32,574 nt of DNA from contig MHFM01000011.1 of the NCBI GenBank assembly GCA_001804205.1, forward strand, positions 21,198-53,771, in the 5' to 3' direction. Below the pieces are notes generated by a model, which was given only the letters and a program-made list of their open reading frames with translations, was not told the origin of the DNA and did no database searches. This DNA is from Omnitrophica bacterium RIFCSPLOWO2_01_FULL_45_10b. Lineage in GTDB: Bacteria; Omnitrophota; Omnitrophia; Omnitrophales; Danuiimicrobiaceae. The position numbers and the translations under genes are program-made. Shown here one piece after another: positions 15,622 through 27,919 of this stretch. How positions within the stretch are numbered: position 1 is the first letter of the stretch; every line of letters starts with the position of its first letter.

Positions 15622-16675
15622 TCGTTCAGCCATTAAACGGATTTTGATTACGCGGACAGATCGAATCGGTGATTTGGTGTTATCAACCCCCATTTTTCCG
15701 GCCATTAAAAAAAGATATCCCGAAAGTCATGTGGCCGTGTTGGTATTTCAAGAGACAGAACCTATCGTGCAAGGGAATCCATGGATTGACCAAGTGATTC
15801 CATACGATAAACAAGGCCGCCACCGAAGTTGGTGGCAAACGTTACTTTTTGGATTGAAATTGAGGAAAGAAAACTTTGATGTAGCCATTCATCTTCATGC
15901 GACCAATCGTGTCAATATCATTTCTTGGCTTGCGGGCATCCCAGTAAGGATCGGTTACCATATTCAGTTGGGAAGCCATGGAAGACTTGATTCGTTTCTG
16001 ACCCATACGATTGATGAAAAAAAATGGCAGGGGAAGAAACATGAAGCAGAGTACAATTTTGATCTTTTGGCTTTGATTGATGTGCCAAAACCAGAGCCGT
16101 TGCAGCTTCATTTTCCTCTTGAAGTTTCAAGCCGTGAGACTTTGAAACGTATTTTGCCTGAGCGCTTCAACCAGCGATACGTTGTTTTTCATCCCAGCGC
16201 GAGCTGTGTTTCTAAACGCTGGTCTCCTGAGCGCCTCGCTTCTGTTGCTGACAAGCTGGCAAGGGATTATGAAGTTTTGCCCGTGATTATCGGCGAAAAA
16301 GAAGGAGTGTTTCACGCCGCACAAATGCAGGAATTTATGAATGAAGATGCGCTTAATTTAGCCGGGAAATTAAGTTTGGGGATGCTGGGGTGGCTTTTGA
16401 AAGGCGCGCGGCTTTTAATTTCCAATGATTCCGGCCCCGTTCATATTGCAGCAGCAGTGGGGACTCCGGTGGTTTCGATTTTTGGAAGAAACCAGCCCGG
16501 CCTAAGCGCTATAAGGTGGCGCCCTCTTTCTCAAAACAGTTCTTATCTTCAAAAAGATGTGGGCTGCGTCGAATGCCTTGCCCACAATTGTCAGATTGAT
16601 TTCAAATGCCTCAAAGAACTTACGGTAAACGATGTCCTTCACGAAGCGAGAAAATATGAGCCTTTTTTGGTTTAA
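15608..16675 (+). CDS. GT9 family glycosyltransferase
   Basis: This is a 355-residue heptosyltransferase-like protein. Its motifs are RILITRTDRIGDLVLSTPIF, GNPWIDQVIPYD, HPSASCVSKRWSPERL, ISNDSGPVHIAAAVGTPVVSIFG and a cysteine cluster (CVECLAHNCQIDFKC). The ATG at 15608 lies 14 bases inside the previous gene, a typical coupled junction in this cluster. It may transfer heptose or another core sugar; the sequence does not decide. The shared architecture with its neighbours suggests tandem duplication and divergence. Confidence 0.88.
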   Translation: MYPINRSAIKRILITRTDRIGDLVLSTPIFPAIKKRYPESHVAVLVFQETEPIVQGNPWIDQVIPYDKQGRHRSWWQTLLFGLKLRKENFDVAIHLHATNRVNIISWLAGIPVRIGYHIQLGSHGRLDSFLTHTIDEKKWQGKKHEAEYNFDLLALIDVPKPEPLQLHFPLEVSSRETLKRILPERFNQRYVVFHPSASCVSKRWSPERLASVADKLARDYEVLPVIIGEKEGVFHAAQMQEFMNEDALNLAGKLSLGMLGWLLKGARLLISNDSGPVHIAAAVGTPVVSIFGRNQPGLSAIRWRPLSQNSSYLQKDVGCVECLAHNCQIDFKCLKELTVNDVLHEARKYEPFLV

Positions 16676-17816
16676 CGGAGCCATTCCAAAACAAGGATAT
16701 CTTAAGCGCGTGTTAATCGTTCATCCTCATGGCATCGGCGACGTGCTTTGGATCACCCCCGTGATTCGCGCGTTAAGCGAATATGGCGTCAAGCGTATTG
16801 ATTTGCTTCTCGGGAGTCGGACACGCGAGATTTTTGAACGCAACCCCCATGCAAATGAAATGTTTGAATGGGATAAATCGCCTGTAGCAAATATTTTTAA
16901 AAAGTGGTCCCGGTTTAAAAAGTTGGCGGTCACTTTTTGGAAACTTTGGCGCAATCATTATCAAGTGGTTCTTGATTTTTCGCTTGGTTCGCAATATGCG
17001 TTTTTATGCCAGTTCTTTTTTTGGATTCCTGTACGGCTTGGTTTTAATTTTAAAGGCCGAGGAAGATTTTCAACCCATCGCCTTGAGCTTCCCGATGGCT
17101 ACACTGACAAGCCGGTGGCCGATTACTATCTCGATCTTCTCAATATTTTAAACATCCAACCCACGCATAAGCGAACAGAACTTTTTCTGGACGAAAGGGA
17201 TTTTCAAAACGCAGAAGCGATTTTAAAAGAGCTCGGGCTTCATTCTGGAAGTTCTATTTTAGCGATTGCACCAGGCGGGGGAGAATCGTGGGGGAGCGAT
17301 GCGCGTCTTAAACGTTGGCCCGTTCAATATTTTGTTCAGTTAGTAAAGGAATTGCATCGGGATTACGGTTCTTTGTGTGAGGCGATTTTCATTTTAGGAG
17401 GGGCCGCTGAATCTCAGCTGGCCCAGCAGTTTTTAGAAGCGTTTCCTGAGAGATCAGTTTATAATCTTTGTGGCCGTGTTTCAATTCGGACAGCAGCGGC
17501 TTTAATACAAAAAGCTTCGCTTATGCTTGCCAACGATGGAGGCCTTGTGCATGTGGCCCATGCAATCGACACACCAGTCGTCGCTATTTATGGCCCGGTG
17601 GATCCTAAGGTCTATGGGCCTTATCCGGCTAAAAGCGCAGCACTTTCACTTACTGCCAGCGGCCCCGCTTGTCGGCCTTGTTACCAAAGGTTTCGTTATC
17701 AAGCGGCATGTAAAGGAATCGAGTGTTTAACCATGTTAACACCCGATCGGATTTTAGCGCGCCTTCATTCGGAACGTTTTCTCGAACGATTGTCTTCGGT
17801 AGGAGTTTCCAAATGA
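16656..17816 (+). CDS. GT9 family glycosyltransferase
   Basis: This 386-residue protein is the fifth GT9 domain in a row. The N-terminal motif is VLIVHPHGIGDVLWITPVIRAL, where His-Gly replaces the more usual residues before Ile-Gly-Asp. The C-terminal half has APGGGESWGSDARLKRWPVQYF, LANDGGLVHVAHAIDTPVVAIYG and a cysteine cluster (CRPCYQ...CKGIEC). The ATG at 16656 is preferred to the track's TTG 16632 and lies 20 bases inside the previous gene. The stop overlaps the next ATG (ATGA). It is somewhat longer than its neighbours owing to a longer middle region. Confidence 0.86.
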   Translation: MSLFWFNGAIPKQGYLKRVLIVHPHGIGDVLWITPVIRALSEYGVKRIDLLLGSRTREIFERNPHANEMFEWDKSPVANIFKKWSRFKKLAVTFWKLWRNHYQVVLDFSLGSQYAFLCQFFFWIPVRLGFNFKGRGRFSTHRLELPDGYTDKPVADYYLDLLNILNIQPTHKRTELFLDERDFQNAEAILKELGLHSGSSILAIAPGGGESWGSDARLKRWPVQYFVQLVKELHRDYGSLCEAIFILGGAAESQLAQQFLEAFPERSVYNLCGRVSIRTAAALIQKASLMLANDGGLVHVAHAIDTPVVAIYGPVDPKVYGPYPAKSAALSLTASGPACRPCYQRFRYQAACKGIECLTMLTPDRILARLHSERFLERLSSVGVSK

Positions 17817-18634
17817 GGCTTAAAAAACTTTCCGTATGCGCCATTTTAGCCGCAGGTCTTTTATTTGTTTTACAGGGGTGTAGTGGTATTCAAACGAAAA
17901 AAATCAATTCGTCCGCGGAACTGCCTGCACCGAAGGTGATTGAAAAATTGTCCTCCAGCATTCGCGAGGGAGAGAAACTAAAATTTAGCGTTAGATGGCT
18001 TGGCATGGAAGTTGGAACGGCAGAGGCGACGGTAAAGGGGATCGAAGAGATTCGCGGACGAAAAGCATATCACATTGAAGCTCTCGCGCGCTCGAATTCG
18101 CTCATCGACCTTGTTTATCCAGTGCGTGACGAACATCATACGTATCTTGATACAGAACGTTTTCATTCACTTCGTTATGAAAAAATAATACAAGAGGGCC
18201 GATATCGGGCGGATGAAGTGATGGAATATGATCAAGAGAATCATACGGCTACCTACTATTCACGGAAAAATAAAAGCCGAAAACAAATGTTTATTGCAAA
18301 AGACGTTAAGGACCAACTTGCAGCTGCCTATTGGTTCCGGTTACAGCCAATGGCCGTTGGTGATACCGTGCATATTCCTACCGAGGCGGATGAGAAGAAT
18401 TGGGATTTAGAAGTTAAAATACTTCAAGTCGATGAAGTTGAATTGGACAAATTGGATACGTTCCGTGCATTTCAAATTGAACCTATGGCGACCTTTCAGG
18501 GAATGTTCATTCGCCGCGGAAAAATTCGCGGTTGGATAAGCGCAGATGAAAAAAGGCTCCCTTTGATGATGAAAACAAAAGTTCCTGTCCTCGGAACTGT
18601 TACCGTCGTGTTGGTGGGCTATGAAGGCTGGTAA
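17813..18634 (+). CDS. DUF3108 lipoprotein
   Basis: The 273-residue product starts with a lipoprotein signal peptide: a basic n-region, a hydrophobic core and a lipobox LQGC with the acylated Cys at 23. The mature part is a DUF3108-type beta-rich domain, shown by GEKLKFSVRWLGMEVGTAE, the VRDEHHTYLD strand, and the late GKIRGWISADEKRLPLMMK and VPVLGTVTVVL. Such proteins sit at the periplasmic side of the membranes; their reaction is unknown. The track's earlier start (TTG 17723) lies within the GT9 gene and would bury the signal peptide, so ATG 17813 is chosen, with AGGAG seven bases upstream. Its place in an LPS cluster suggests an envelope role. Confidence 0.85.
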   Translation: MRLKKLSVCAILAAGLLFVLQGCSGIQTKKINSSAELPAPKVIEKLSSSIREGEKLKFSVRWLGMEVGTAEATVKGIEEIRGRKAYHIEALARSNSLIDLVYPVRDEHHTYLDTERFHSLRYEKIIQEGRYRADEVMEYDQENHTATYYSRKNKSRKQMFIAKDVKDQLAAAYWFRLQPMAVGDTVHIPTEADEKNWDLEVKILQVDEVELDKLDTFRAFQIEPMATFQGMFIRRGKIRGWISADEKRLPLMMKTKVPVLGTVTVVLVGYEGW

Positions 18635-19490
18635 GATCAAACGGCTGTTGTTAGGGTCGGTCTTCGCCATAGTTATTTTTGGCGGAGTTGCTTTTTTTAT
18701 TTTGCCCCCAAAAGGTTATATTCCGGTGTTGATGTATCACTTTGTTGTTCCAAAAGCTCAGGTTGGTTCGACCTCACTTGATGTTAGCGTTGAGAATTTT
18801 AGCCGTCAAATGTGGTTCTTAAAAACTTTTGGATTTAGAACAATTTCATTGGATGAATACGAAGCGATCAAAACCGGCCGAACGAAAGCTCATGGCCGGG
18901 AAGTTTTGATTACCTTCGATGATGGGAATGAAACCTATATTCAGTATGCGTTGCCGGTATTGGAGCGCTATCAGATCAACTCAGCTAATTTCCTGGTTTG
19001 GAATTTTATGGTACAGAAGCAGTACGGAAGCATGAGTTTGGAAGATGCAAAGCGCCTTTCTTCCCATCCATTGATTACGTTCGCATCTCATTCTTTATCT
19101 CATATTCCTTTGGCCGATTCGCCAGCCGAAGAAGTGAGAACAGAGATTTTTGAATCTAAAGCAAAGCTCGAAGAGGCGTTGGGAGCAAAGATTAACTATT
19201 TTTGTTATCCTGAAGGCTCGCATGATGAACGAACAATAAAAATGGCGGAAGAAGCAGGTTATCGGCTTGCTTTTACGACCTCAAGGAAACAGCTTCAAGG
19301 CCGTCCAGGAACTCTCTACTCCATCGTCCGAATAAAAGTTTCTCCTACCCAGAATTTATTTGTTTTTTGGATTAATGTTTCCGGTTTTACTGCTTGGGGC
19401 AAGGAAATCGACTCTTTTTTCCATCAATTGACAGGTCAAAACTACAATGGTACACTAACACCTTATAAGCTGAATCCAAAAACATCATAA
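18621..19490 (+). CDS. membrane-anchored polysaccharide deacetylase (CE4 family)
   Basis: CE4 enzymes remove N- or O-acetyl groups from glycans with a metal ion. The 289-residue protein has an N-terminal anchor (about residues 8-28), then PVLMYHFV, the catalytic LITFDDGNET (Asp100, Asp101), the metal-binding ASHSLSH motif, NYFCYPEG and AGYRLAFTTS. It should face the periplasm. The start overlaps the DUF3108 gene by 14 bases. Substrate is unknown: given the neighbours, an envelope glycan such as the LPS core, peptidoglycan or an exported polysaccharide is plausible. The C-terminal ~40 residues after the barrel have no recognised function. Confidence 0.88.
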   Translation: MKAGKIKRLLLGSVFAIVIFGGVAFFILPPKGYIPVLMYHFVVPKAQVGSTSLDVSVENFSRQMWFLKTFGFRTISLDEYEAIKTGRTKAHGREVLITFDDGNETYIQYALPVLERYQINSANFLVWNFMVQKQYGSMSLEDAKRLSSHPLITFASHSLSHIPLADSPAEEVRTEIFESKAKLEEALGAKINYFCYPEGSHDERTIKMAEEAGYRLAFTTSRKQLQGRPGTLYSIVRIKVSPTQNLFVFWINVSGFTAWGKEIDSFFHQLTGQNYNGTLTPYKLNPKTS

Positions 19491-19518
19491 GTTATTTTCC
19501 TGAAAGGATTTAAGTTAA

Positions 19519-20566
19519 ATGCGCACGTCTGAAAAAACCAATCGCCTGAACGGCAAATACACCCAAGGTTTAAACCGCCTTGTGGACCGCCTGACAGACG
19601 CTAAAGTTATGGTTGTTGGCGATTGGATTTTGGATGAGTTTGTGTGGGGGACTGTTGATCGAATTTCACCGGAAGCGCCGGTGCCCGTCGTCAATGTTAC
19701 CCGCGAGTCTTTTGTTCCTGGAGGTGCCCTGAACGTTGCCAATAACATCAGGACCTTAGGTGGATCCGTTTATCCATGCGGACTTGTGGGTCGAGATCTC
19801 CGTGGCCGGATGTTGGTAAAAGCAATGCGCAGAGAAGGCATTGATACCAGCGGTGCTATTTATGACAAAACCCGCCCCACGACATTAAAGACGCGCGTCG
19901 TAGCCCATTCGCAACAAATGGTTCGTTTTGACCGCGAAGACAGCCGAAATTTGAGCGGGGATCATTTAAAAAAAGTGTTGGTTTTTATTGAAAAGCTATT
20001 ACCAAAAGTTGACGCGGTCGTTATTGAAGACTATGGCAAGGGGATGATTACTCCCGCATTGCTCAGCCATATTTTGAAGCAAGCCAATGCCCTTAAAAAA
20101 CCGATACTCGTCGATCCGAAAGAGAAGAATTTTGCTTATTACCGCGGTGTTACAGCAGTGACCCCAAACCGCAGAGAAGCTCTGAACGCTTATGGCCAAA
20201 ATGTTGACAGCGGTGCGCCAAACATAGATAAAGTTGGCCGAGCGTTGCTCAAAAAATTTTTGTGCCAAGCGGTTTTAATTACGCTGGGTGAAGAAGGAAT
20301 GATTTTGTTTGAAAAAAATGGAGCGATTACCAAAATCCCTACGGCTGCTCAGGAAGTTTATGACGTTTCAGGAGCCGGCGATACAGTCATCGCAGTTTTT
20401 GCAATGGCTTTAGCCGTAGGCGCAACAATGAAAGAAGCTGCAGTACTATCCAATTGCGCGGCAGGAATTGTGGTGGGAAAATTAGGGACCGCTACCGTAA
20501 CCCCTCAAGAGTTAAAAGCTTCTCTTTCCGTTTCATCGGGTCGAATGAGGAAGCGAGCGCTTTCCG

Positions 20567-20574
<8 letters not shown>
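19519..20574 (+). CDS. rfaE1: D-glycero-beta-D-manno-heptose-7-phosphate kinase (HldE kinase domain)
   Basis: This PfkB-family kinase phosphorylates heptose 7-phosphate at O-1 in the ADP-heptose pathway. At 351 residues it matches the kinase half of E. coli HldE and lacks the adenylyltransferase domain. Motifs are VVGDWILDEFVWGTVDRISPEAPVPVV (the RfaE signature), PGGALNVANNIRTLGG, GLVGRDLRGR, VDPKEKNF, VTPNRREA and the anion-hole VSGAGDTVIAVF with its catalytic Asp. AAAGGA lies about ten bases before the ATG, after a 28-base gap, so it may restart translation independently. gmhA, gmhB and the adenylyltransferase are not in this window and must lie elsewhere if the pathway is complete. Confidence 0.93.
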
Positions 20575-23846
<3,272 letters not shown>

Positions 23847-23850
<4 letters not shown>

Positions 23851-24812
23851 GACAAGATCTTGTGCTTGCCAAAAAAGTGTTGAAAATCGAATCTCAAGCG
23901 ATTCAAAAGCTGAGCGCCAGAATCGGCCGAAATTTTGAACAAGCCCTTGATTTGCTCAAGTCATGCACAGGCCGTGTTGTGGTAACAGGCATGGGCAAGC
24001 CCGGCTTCATTGCACGCAAAATCGCCGCTACGTTTGCTTCTACCGGAACGCCAAGTCTTTTTCTTCATCCTGCCGAGGCCATTCATGGAGATTTAGGCAT
24101 GGTGACCAAAGCGGATGTGATTTTGGCCATTTCCAATAGCGGCGAAACGGAAGAAATTACGCGGCTGCTCTCCACCATTAAAAAAATCGGCGCGAAATTG
24201 ATTGCGCTGACCGGAAATATTCAGTCTACCTTAGCAAAAAATTCAGATGTAGTTCTCAATATAGGTTTGGAGCAGGAGGCATGTCCCTTGAATTTAGCAC
24301 CCACCGCTTCCACAACTGCCGCACTTGCTATGGGAGATGCGTTGGCTGTATGTTTGGCCAAACGAAAAGGTTTCCGTGAAGAAGATTTTGCATTCTTACA
24401 TCCGGGCGGAAGTCTTGGGAAAAAATTGATCAAAGTTCGTGATTTGATGAGGCGCGGAAAATTAAATCCCATTGTCCGTGGAACAGCCACGGTAGAAAAA
24501 GCGCTGTTGGCAATTACAAGCGCTCGCGCGGGTTCTTGCACCATTGTGGACAAGCAAGGAAAATTAAAAGGTATTTTTACCGATGGTGATCTGCGCCGCC
24601 ACTTAAAACAAAATGGAGTTTCCATTCTCTCAAAACCGATTGAACCCTTCGCCACGAAAAGGCCGATTGCCATTCAAGATGAAAAATTAGCGGCGGAAGC
24701 GCTTCAAATTTTGCGCGATCGAAACATCGACGAATTGCCCGTTGTGGACCGAAAAGGCCGGGCGGTTGGCCTCTTGGACGTCCAGGATCTTTTGAAAGCG
24801 GGATTTGTATGA
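23847..24812 (+). CDS. kdsD: arabinose 5-phosphate isomerase (KdsD/KpsF)
   Basis: This enzyme isomerises ribulose 5-phosphate to arabinose 5-phosphate, the first step of Kdo synthesis. The 321-residue protein has a SIS domain (VVVTGMGKPGFIARKIAATF, HPAEAIHGDLGMV, ISNSGETEEITRLL, LNLAPTASTTAALAMGDALA, FLHPGGSLGKKL) followed by two CBS repeats (about residues 205-260 and 270-320, ending in VVDRKGRAVGLLDVQDLLKAG). The ATG overlaps the kdsA stop (ATGA). kdsC, the Kdo 8-phosphate phosphatase gene that often follows, is not here. Confidence 0.95.
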
Positions 24813-24824
24813 AGAGGTTTGTTC

Positions 24825-25769
24825 TTGAGTAAGACGCGAAAGCACCGATTTTTTTTGTATCTTGGGCTTGAGCTGTTGAGGCATTTGGTTTTAATTTTGC
24901 CCAGATGGTTGAATCATGCGATGGCCAGCGGCATTGGGTTCTCTGCTTATTGGATTCTTCCAAAAGAACGGGCCAAAACGGTCCGGCATCTAAAGGAAGC
25001 ATTCGGAAACGAGAAAAGCGAACGCGAATTTCTCAAGATCGGCCAAGAAGCTTTTATCCATTTATCGAAATCGGCAATCGATGTGCTTTGTTTTCCAAAG
25101 CTCAATCAAAAACGAATTGAACGCCTTGTTCGTTTTGATGTGGGACGAAGCCTTTTAGACGATGCTTTAGCGCGGGGCAATGGGGCTATTGTTTTAACGG
25201 GGCATATCGGCAATTGGGAGCTTTTGGCCTCCTATTTTCGATTTTTAGGTTATCCGGGTTCTTTGGTTGGTCGCCGAATTTATTATGAGCTGTTCAACCA
25301 GGTTTTAGTTTCGCTTCGCAAGAGCGCTTTGGTTTCGACCATTTATCGAGATGAATCGCCGCGACAAGTTTTGGCGGAGCTTAAAGCCAATCATACGATT
25401 GGAATGTCCGCCGATCAGGACGTTGATAGCATCGAAGGTATTTTTGTTCCTTTTTTTGGAAAACCGGCATGGACACCCACTGGCCCGGCCAAGATCGCCT
25501 TGGCGAGCGGAGCGGCGATTGTGCCGGCTTTTATGATGCATGAGGGAGATCATTACCGTTTGTTCGTGGAAGAGCCAATTTGGCCATCTCAAGAGGAGTC
25601 AAAGGAAAAGGCTGTAAAAATGATGACTGAAGCATGGTCGCAGATTGTGGAGCGGTACGTCCGGCTTTTTCCGAATCAATGGGTATGGATGCATAACCGT
25701 TGGAAAACCAAAGCGGAACCGCAAACAAAATCAAAAAATTTTGTCGGCTTGGAACGAGTAGCTTCATGA
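24825..25769 (+). CDS. LpxL/HtrB-type lipid A acyltransferase
   Basis: This is a second late acyltransferase for lipid A, 314 residues, bound to the inner membrane by an N-terminal hydrophobic segment. Motifs are the catalytic HIGNWE, SLVGRRIYYELFN, the GMSADQDVDSIEGIFVPFFG loop and the terminal QWVWMHNRWK. The track starts at TTG 24819; TTG 24825 is preferred because GAAGAGG (24811-24817) lies seven bases upstream. It resembles the N-terminal part of the fusion at 9538 but has no ELM1-like domain, so the two probably add different secondary chains. Acyl chain length and position cannot be read. Confidence 0.9.
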   Translation: MSKTRKHRFFLYLGLELLRHLVLILPRWLNHAMASGIGFSAYWILPKERAKTVRHLKEAFGNEKSEREFLKIGQEAFIHLSKSAIDVLCFPKLNQKRIERLVRFDVGRSLLDDALARGNGAIVLTGHIGNWELLASYFRFLGYPGSLVGRRIYYELFNQVLVSLRKSALVSTIYRDESPRQVLAELKANHTIGMSADQDVDSIEGIFVPFFGKPAWTPTGPAKIALASGAAIVPAFMMHEGDHYRLFVEEPIWPSQEESKEKAVKMMTEAWSQIVERYVRLFPNQWVWMHNRWKTKAEPQTKSKNFVGLERVAS

Positions 25770-26653
25770 TCCGAAAACTGATTTTAGCCTGCGTTATTTT
25801 GGTCCTTGCTTATGTTGCTTTAATCCAATTCAAAATTTGGATGCACACACGTGCCGATCGGAAAGGCCATGGTAAAGAGGAGCAGGAGCAGAAAAGTGAA
25901 GTAGCGCAGCGGGTTTATAGTTTTTCATTTTCTAAATACACAGACACCGGTGAAAAGGAACTGGAAATCGAAGGTGACTCTGCGGATATTTTTTCTCAAA
26001 ATGTTGCCCTGATCAACGTTATTGCAAAAGCTTATGCCGAAGAATCACCGGTGACCATTACGGCTGACCAAGGTTCCATTGATCGCTCAACGAGCGACGT
26101 TCAGTTGCATAAGAATGTTGTGGCAACGACCGAAAATGGAACGCGCTTGATGACAGATCAACTGAATATTCATCCGTCGGATAAGCGAATGGATACAGAT
26201 TCTGAGGCGAAAGTGAAGAAAGACAACATCAATATTGAAGGTACTGGCGCGAGCAGTGATTCACAATTAAGCAAAGTGACCTTTAAGAAAAATGTAACCG
26301 TTGTGGTACAAGACCCGGATTCCGAGTCCAAAGTACCAACGGTGATTACCTCAGACGGCCCCCTTGAGGTTGATTACAAACGTAATATTGCGCACTTTTC
26401 AAAGAACGTGGTGGCCCATCATGCTCAAGGGACCCTGAACGCGGATTACATGGATGTGATTTACGAAAAAGACACGCGCAAAGTTTCTAAAATTGTTGCC
26501 CGCGGCAATGTCATTATCGTCAGTAAGGAAGGAAATAAAACCTATAGTGACATCGCCGTTTATTTGGCCAAAGAGGGCAGAGTGGTGTTGGGAGGAGATG
26601 TGGATGCCAAGTACCGCTCTGACGAATCCGGCCTAGGGAAATCTTTGTTTTAG
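25766..26653 (+). CDS. lptC: fusion of LptC and LptA-like (OstA) domains
   Basis: LptC anchors the periplasmic LPS bridge to the inner membrane and LptA forms the bridge. This 295-residue protein starts with a membrane anchor (about residues 4-21), then a charged linker and an LptC-like beta-jellyroll (about 40-165: YSFSFSKYTDTGEKELEIEG, ITADQGSIDRSTSDVQLHKN). A second stretch with the OstA repeat pattern follows (about 185-285: PLEVDYKRNIAHFSKNVVA, GTLNADYMDVIYEKDTRKVSKIVARGNV). ATG 25766 overlaps the previous stop (ATGA) and starts the anchor properly; the track's 25700 start is inside the upstream gene. No separate lptA lies between it and lptB. Confidence 0.82.
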   Translation: MIRKLILACVILVLAYVALIQFKIWMHTRADRKGHGKEEQEQKSEVAQRVYSFSFSKYTDTGEKELEIEGDSADIFSQNVALINVIAKAYAEESPVTITADQGSIDRSTSDVQLHKNVVATTENGTRLMTDQLNIHPSDKRMDTDSEAKVKKDNINIEGTGASSDSQLSKVTFKKNVTVVVQDPDSESKVPTVITSDGPLEVDYKRNIAHFSKNVVAHHAQGTLNADYMDVIYEKDTRKVSKIVARGNVIIVSKEGNKTYSDIAVYLAKEGRVVLGGDVDAKYRSDESGLGKSLF

Positions 26654-26663
26654 GGAGACCAAA

Positions 26664-27389
26664 ATGAATTTGCTTGAAACCCATGGTTTAACAAAAAGTT
26701 ATAAGGGCCGTTGCGTGGCCAATCAAGTTTCCATTCAAATTTCACGCGGTGAGATTGTGGGACTTTTGGGCCCTAATGGAGCTGGAAAAACAACGACATT
26801 TTATATGGTTGTGGGTGTGATTAAAGCCGATAGCGGGCAAATTCTTTTTCGCGGCGAAGAAGTGGCGCAGTTGCCGATGTACCGGCGCGCCCGCATGGGA
26901 ATGGGTTATTTATCGCAAGAACCCTCCATTTTTCGAAAATTGACCGTTGAGGAAAATATTATGGCCATTCTGGAAACATTGGATATTCCTCAATTGGAAA
27001 GAAAAAAACGGTTGGAACGCCTTTTGGAAGAACTTGACATTACTTATGTAGCTAAAAATAAAGCGTACACACTTTCCGGCGGAGAACGCAGGCGACTTGA
27101 AATTACGCGAGCGCTTGTGACCAATCCATCGCTTCTTTTATTGGACGAGCCCTTTAGCGGCGTAGATCCAATCGCGGTATTTGAGGTTCAAAAGATTTTG
27201 CGAAAATTGAAATCTCAAGGCCTCAGCATTTTACTGACCGATCATAGCGTTCGAGAAACTCTTTCCATTACGGATCGGGCTTATATTATGTGCGAAGGAA
27301 AAATAGAAGTTTCCGGGTCGTCTCATTTTCTGTCGACCGATAAAAAAGCCCGCGAAATTTATTTGGGCGAACGTTTTGTTCTTGCTTAA
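26664..27389 (+). CDS. lptB: LPS export ABC transporter ATP-binding protein LptB
   Basis: LptB powers extraction of LPS from the inner membrane with LptF/G. The 241-residue protein carries Walker A GPNGAGKT (36-43), the Q-loop YLSQEPSIFRKL, signature LSGGERRRLEI, Walker B LLLLDEPFSGVDP and the H-loop LLTDHSVRE. The VDPIAV and SVRETL segments are typical of LptB within the ABC superfamily. AGGGAG lies six bases before the ATG, ten bases after the lptC stop. lptF, lptG and lptD are not in the window. Confidence 0.95.
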   Translation: MNLLETHGLTKSYKGRCVANQVSIQISRGEIVGLLGPNGAGKTTTFYMVVGVIKADSGQILFRGEEVAQLPMYRRARMGMGYLSQEPSIFRKLTVEENIMAILETLDIPQLERKKRLERLLEELDITYVAKNKAYTLSGGERRRLEITRALVTNPSLLLLDEPFSGVDPIAVFEVQKILRKLKSQGLSILLTDHSVRETLSITDRAYIMCEGKIEVSGSSHFLSTDKKAREIYLGERFVLA

Positions 27390-27420
27390 TCAATCTTAAC
27401 ATTGTGACGGAGGAATGTGA

Positions 27421-27885
27421 ATGAAGATTTCTGAAACTTTGGATAAACGCGCAATTAAAATCGGGCTTAATGCTACAGCGAAGGAAGATGTCCTCAAAGA
27501 GTTGGTCGATGTTTTAGCGCAAGTTGAGAATATCGGCGATGCCAAGGGAATTTTAAAGGCGCTTATTGAGCGCGAAAATTTGGGTTCAACCGGTATTGGG
27601 CAGGGGATTGCTATCCCCCACGGGAAAACCGACAAGGTAACGCGCCTCGTTGCTGTTTTGGGAATCAGCAAATCGGGAGTCAATTTCGATGCGTTGGATG
27701 GAGAGCCGGTCTACATTTTTTTTCTATTGGTGGCACCCAAAGCTACAGCAGGCCCTCATTTAAAAGCATTGGCTCAGATTTCACGTCTTCTTCGAGATAG
27801 TTACTTTTGCGAATTAATTCGTAAATGTAAGACAGAAGAAGAACTATTTCAACTCATTAAAAACGAAGAAGAAAAGAAACATTAA
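27421..27885 (+). CDS. ptsN: PTS EIIA domain protein (PtsN/fructose-mannitol type)
   Basis: EIIA proteins of this family accept a phosphate from HPr on a histidine. The 154-residue protein is a single EIIA domain with the active His67 in GIGQGIAIPHGKT and the later VYIFFLLVAPKATAGPHLKALAQISRLL segment. GGAGGA lies six bases before the ATG. No EIIB or EIIC transport subunits are present, so a regulatory role like EIIA-Ntr is likely. In proteobacteria ptsN follows lptB and rpoN; here rpoN is absent between them. Confidence 0.88.
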   Translation: MKISETLDKRAIKIGLNATAKEDVLKELVDVLAQVENIGDAKGILKALIERENLGSTGIGQGIAIPHGKTDKVTRLVAVLGISKSGVNFDALDGEPVYIFFLLVAPKATAGPHLKALAQISRLLRDSYFCELIRKCKTEEELFQLIKNEEEKKH

Positions 27886-27919
27886 CTTCTGTTTTTCAAT
27901 CACATAACATAACCTATCC

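Noticed and set aside
17723-17812. Longer start for the DUF3108 gene
   Set aside because: It would put 30 residues before the lipoprotein signal peptide; ATG 17813 has a ribosome binding site.
24809-24832. Seven-codon frame at the kdsD stop (ATGA overlap)
   Set aside because: It is too short to be a gene; its bases serve as the ribosome binding site for the next gene.
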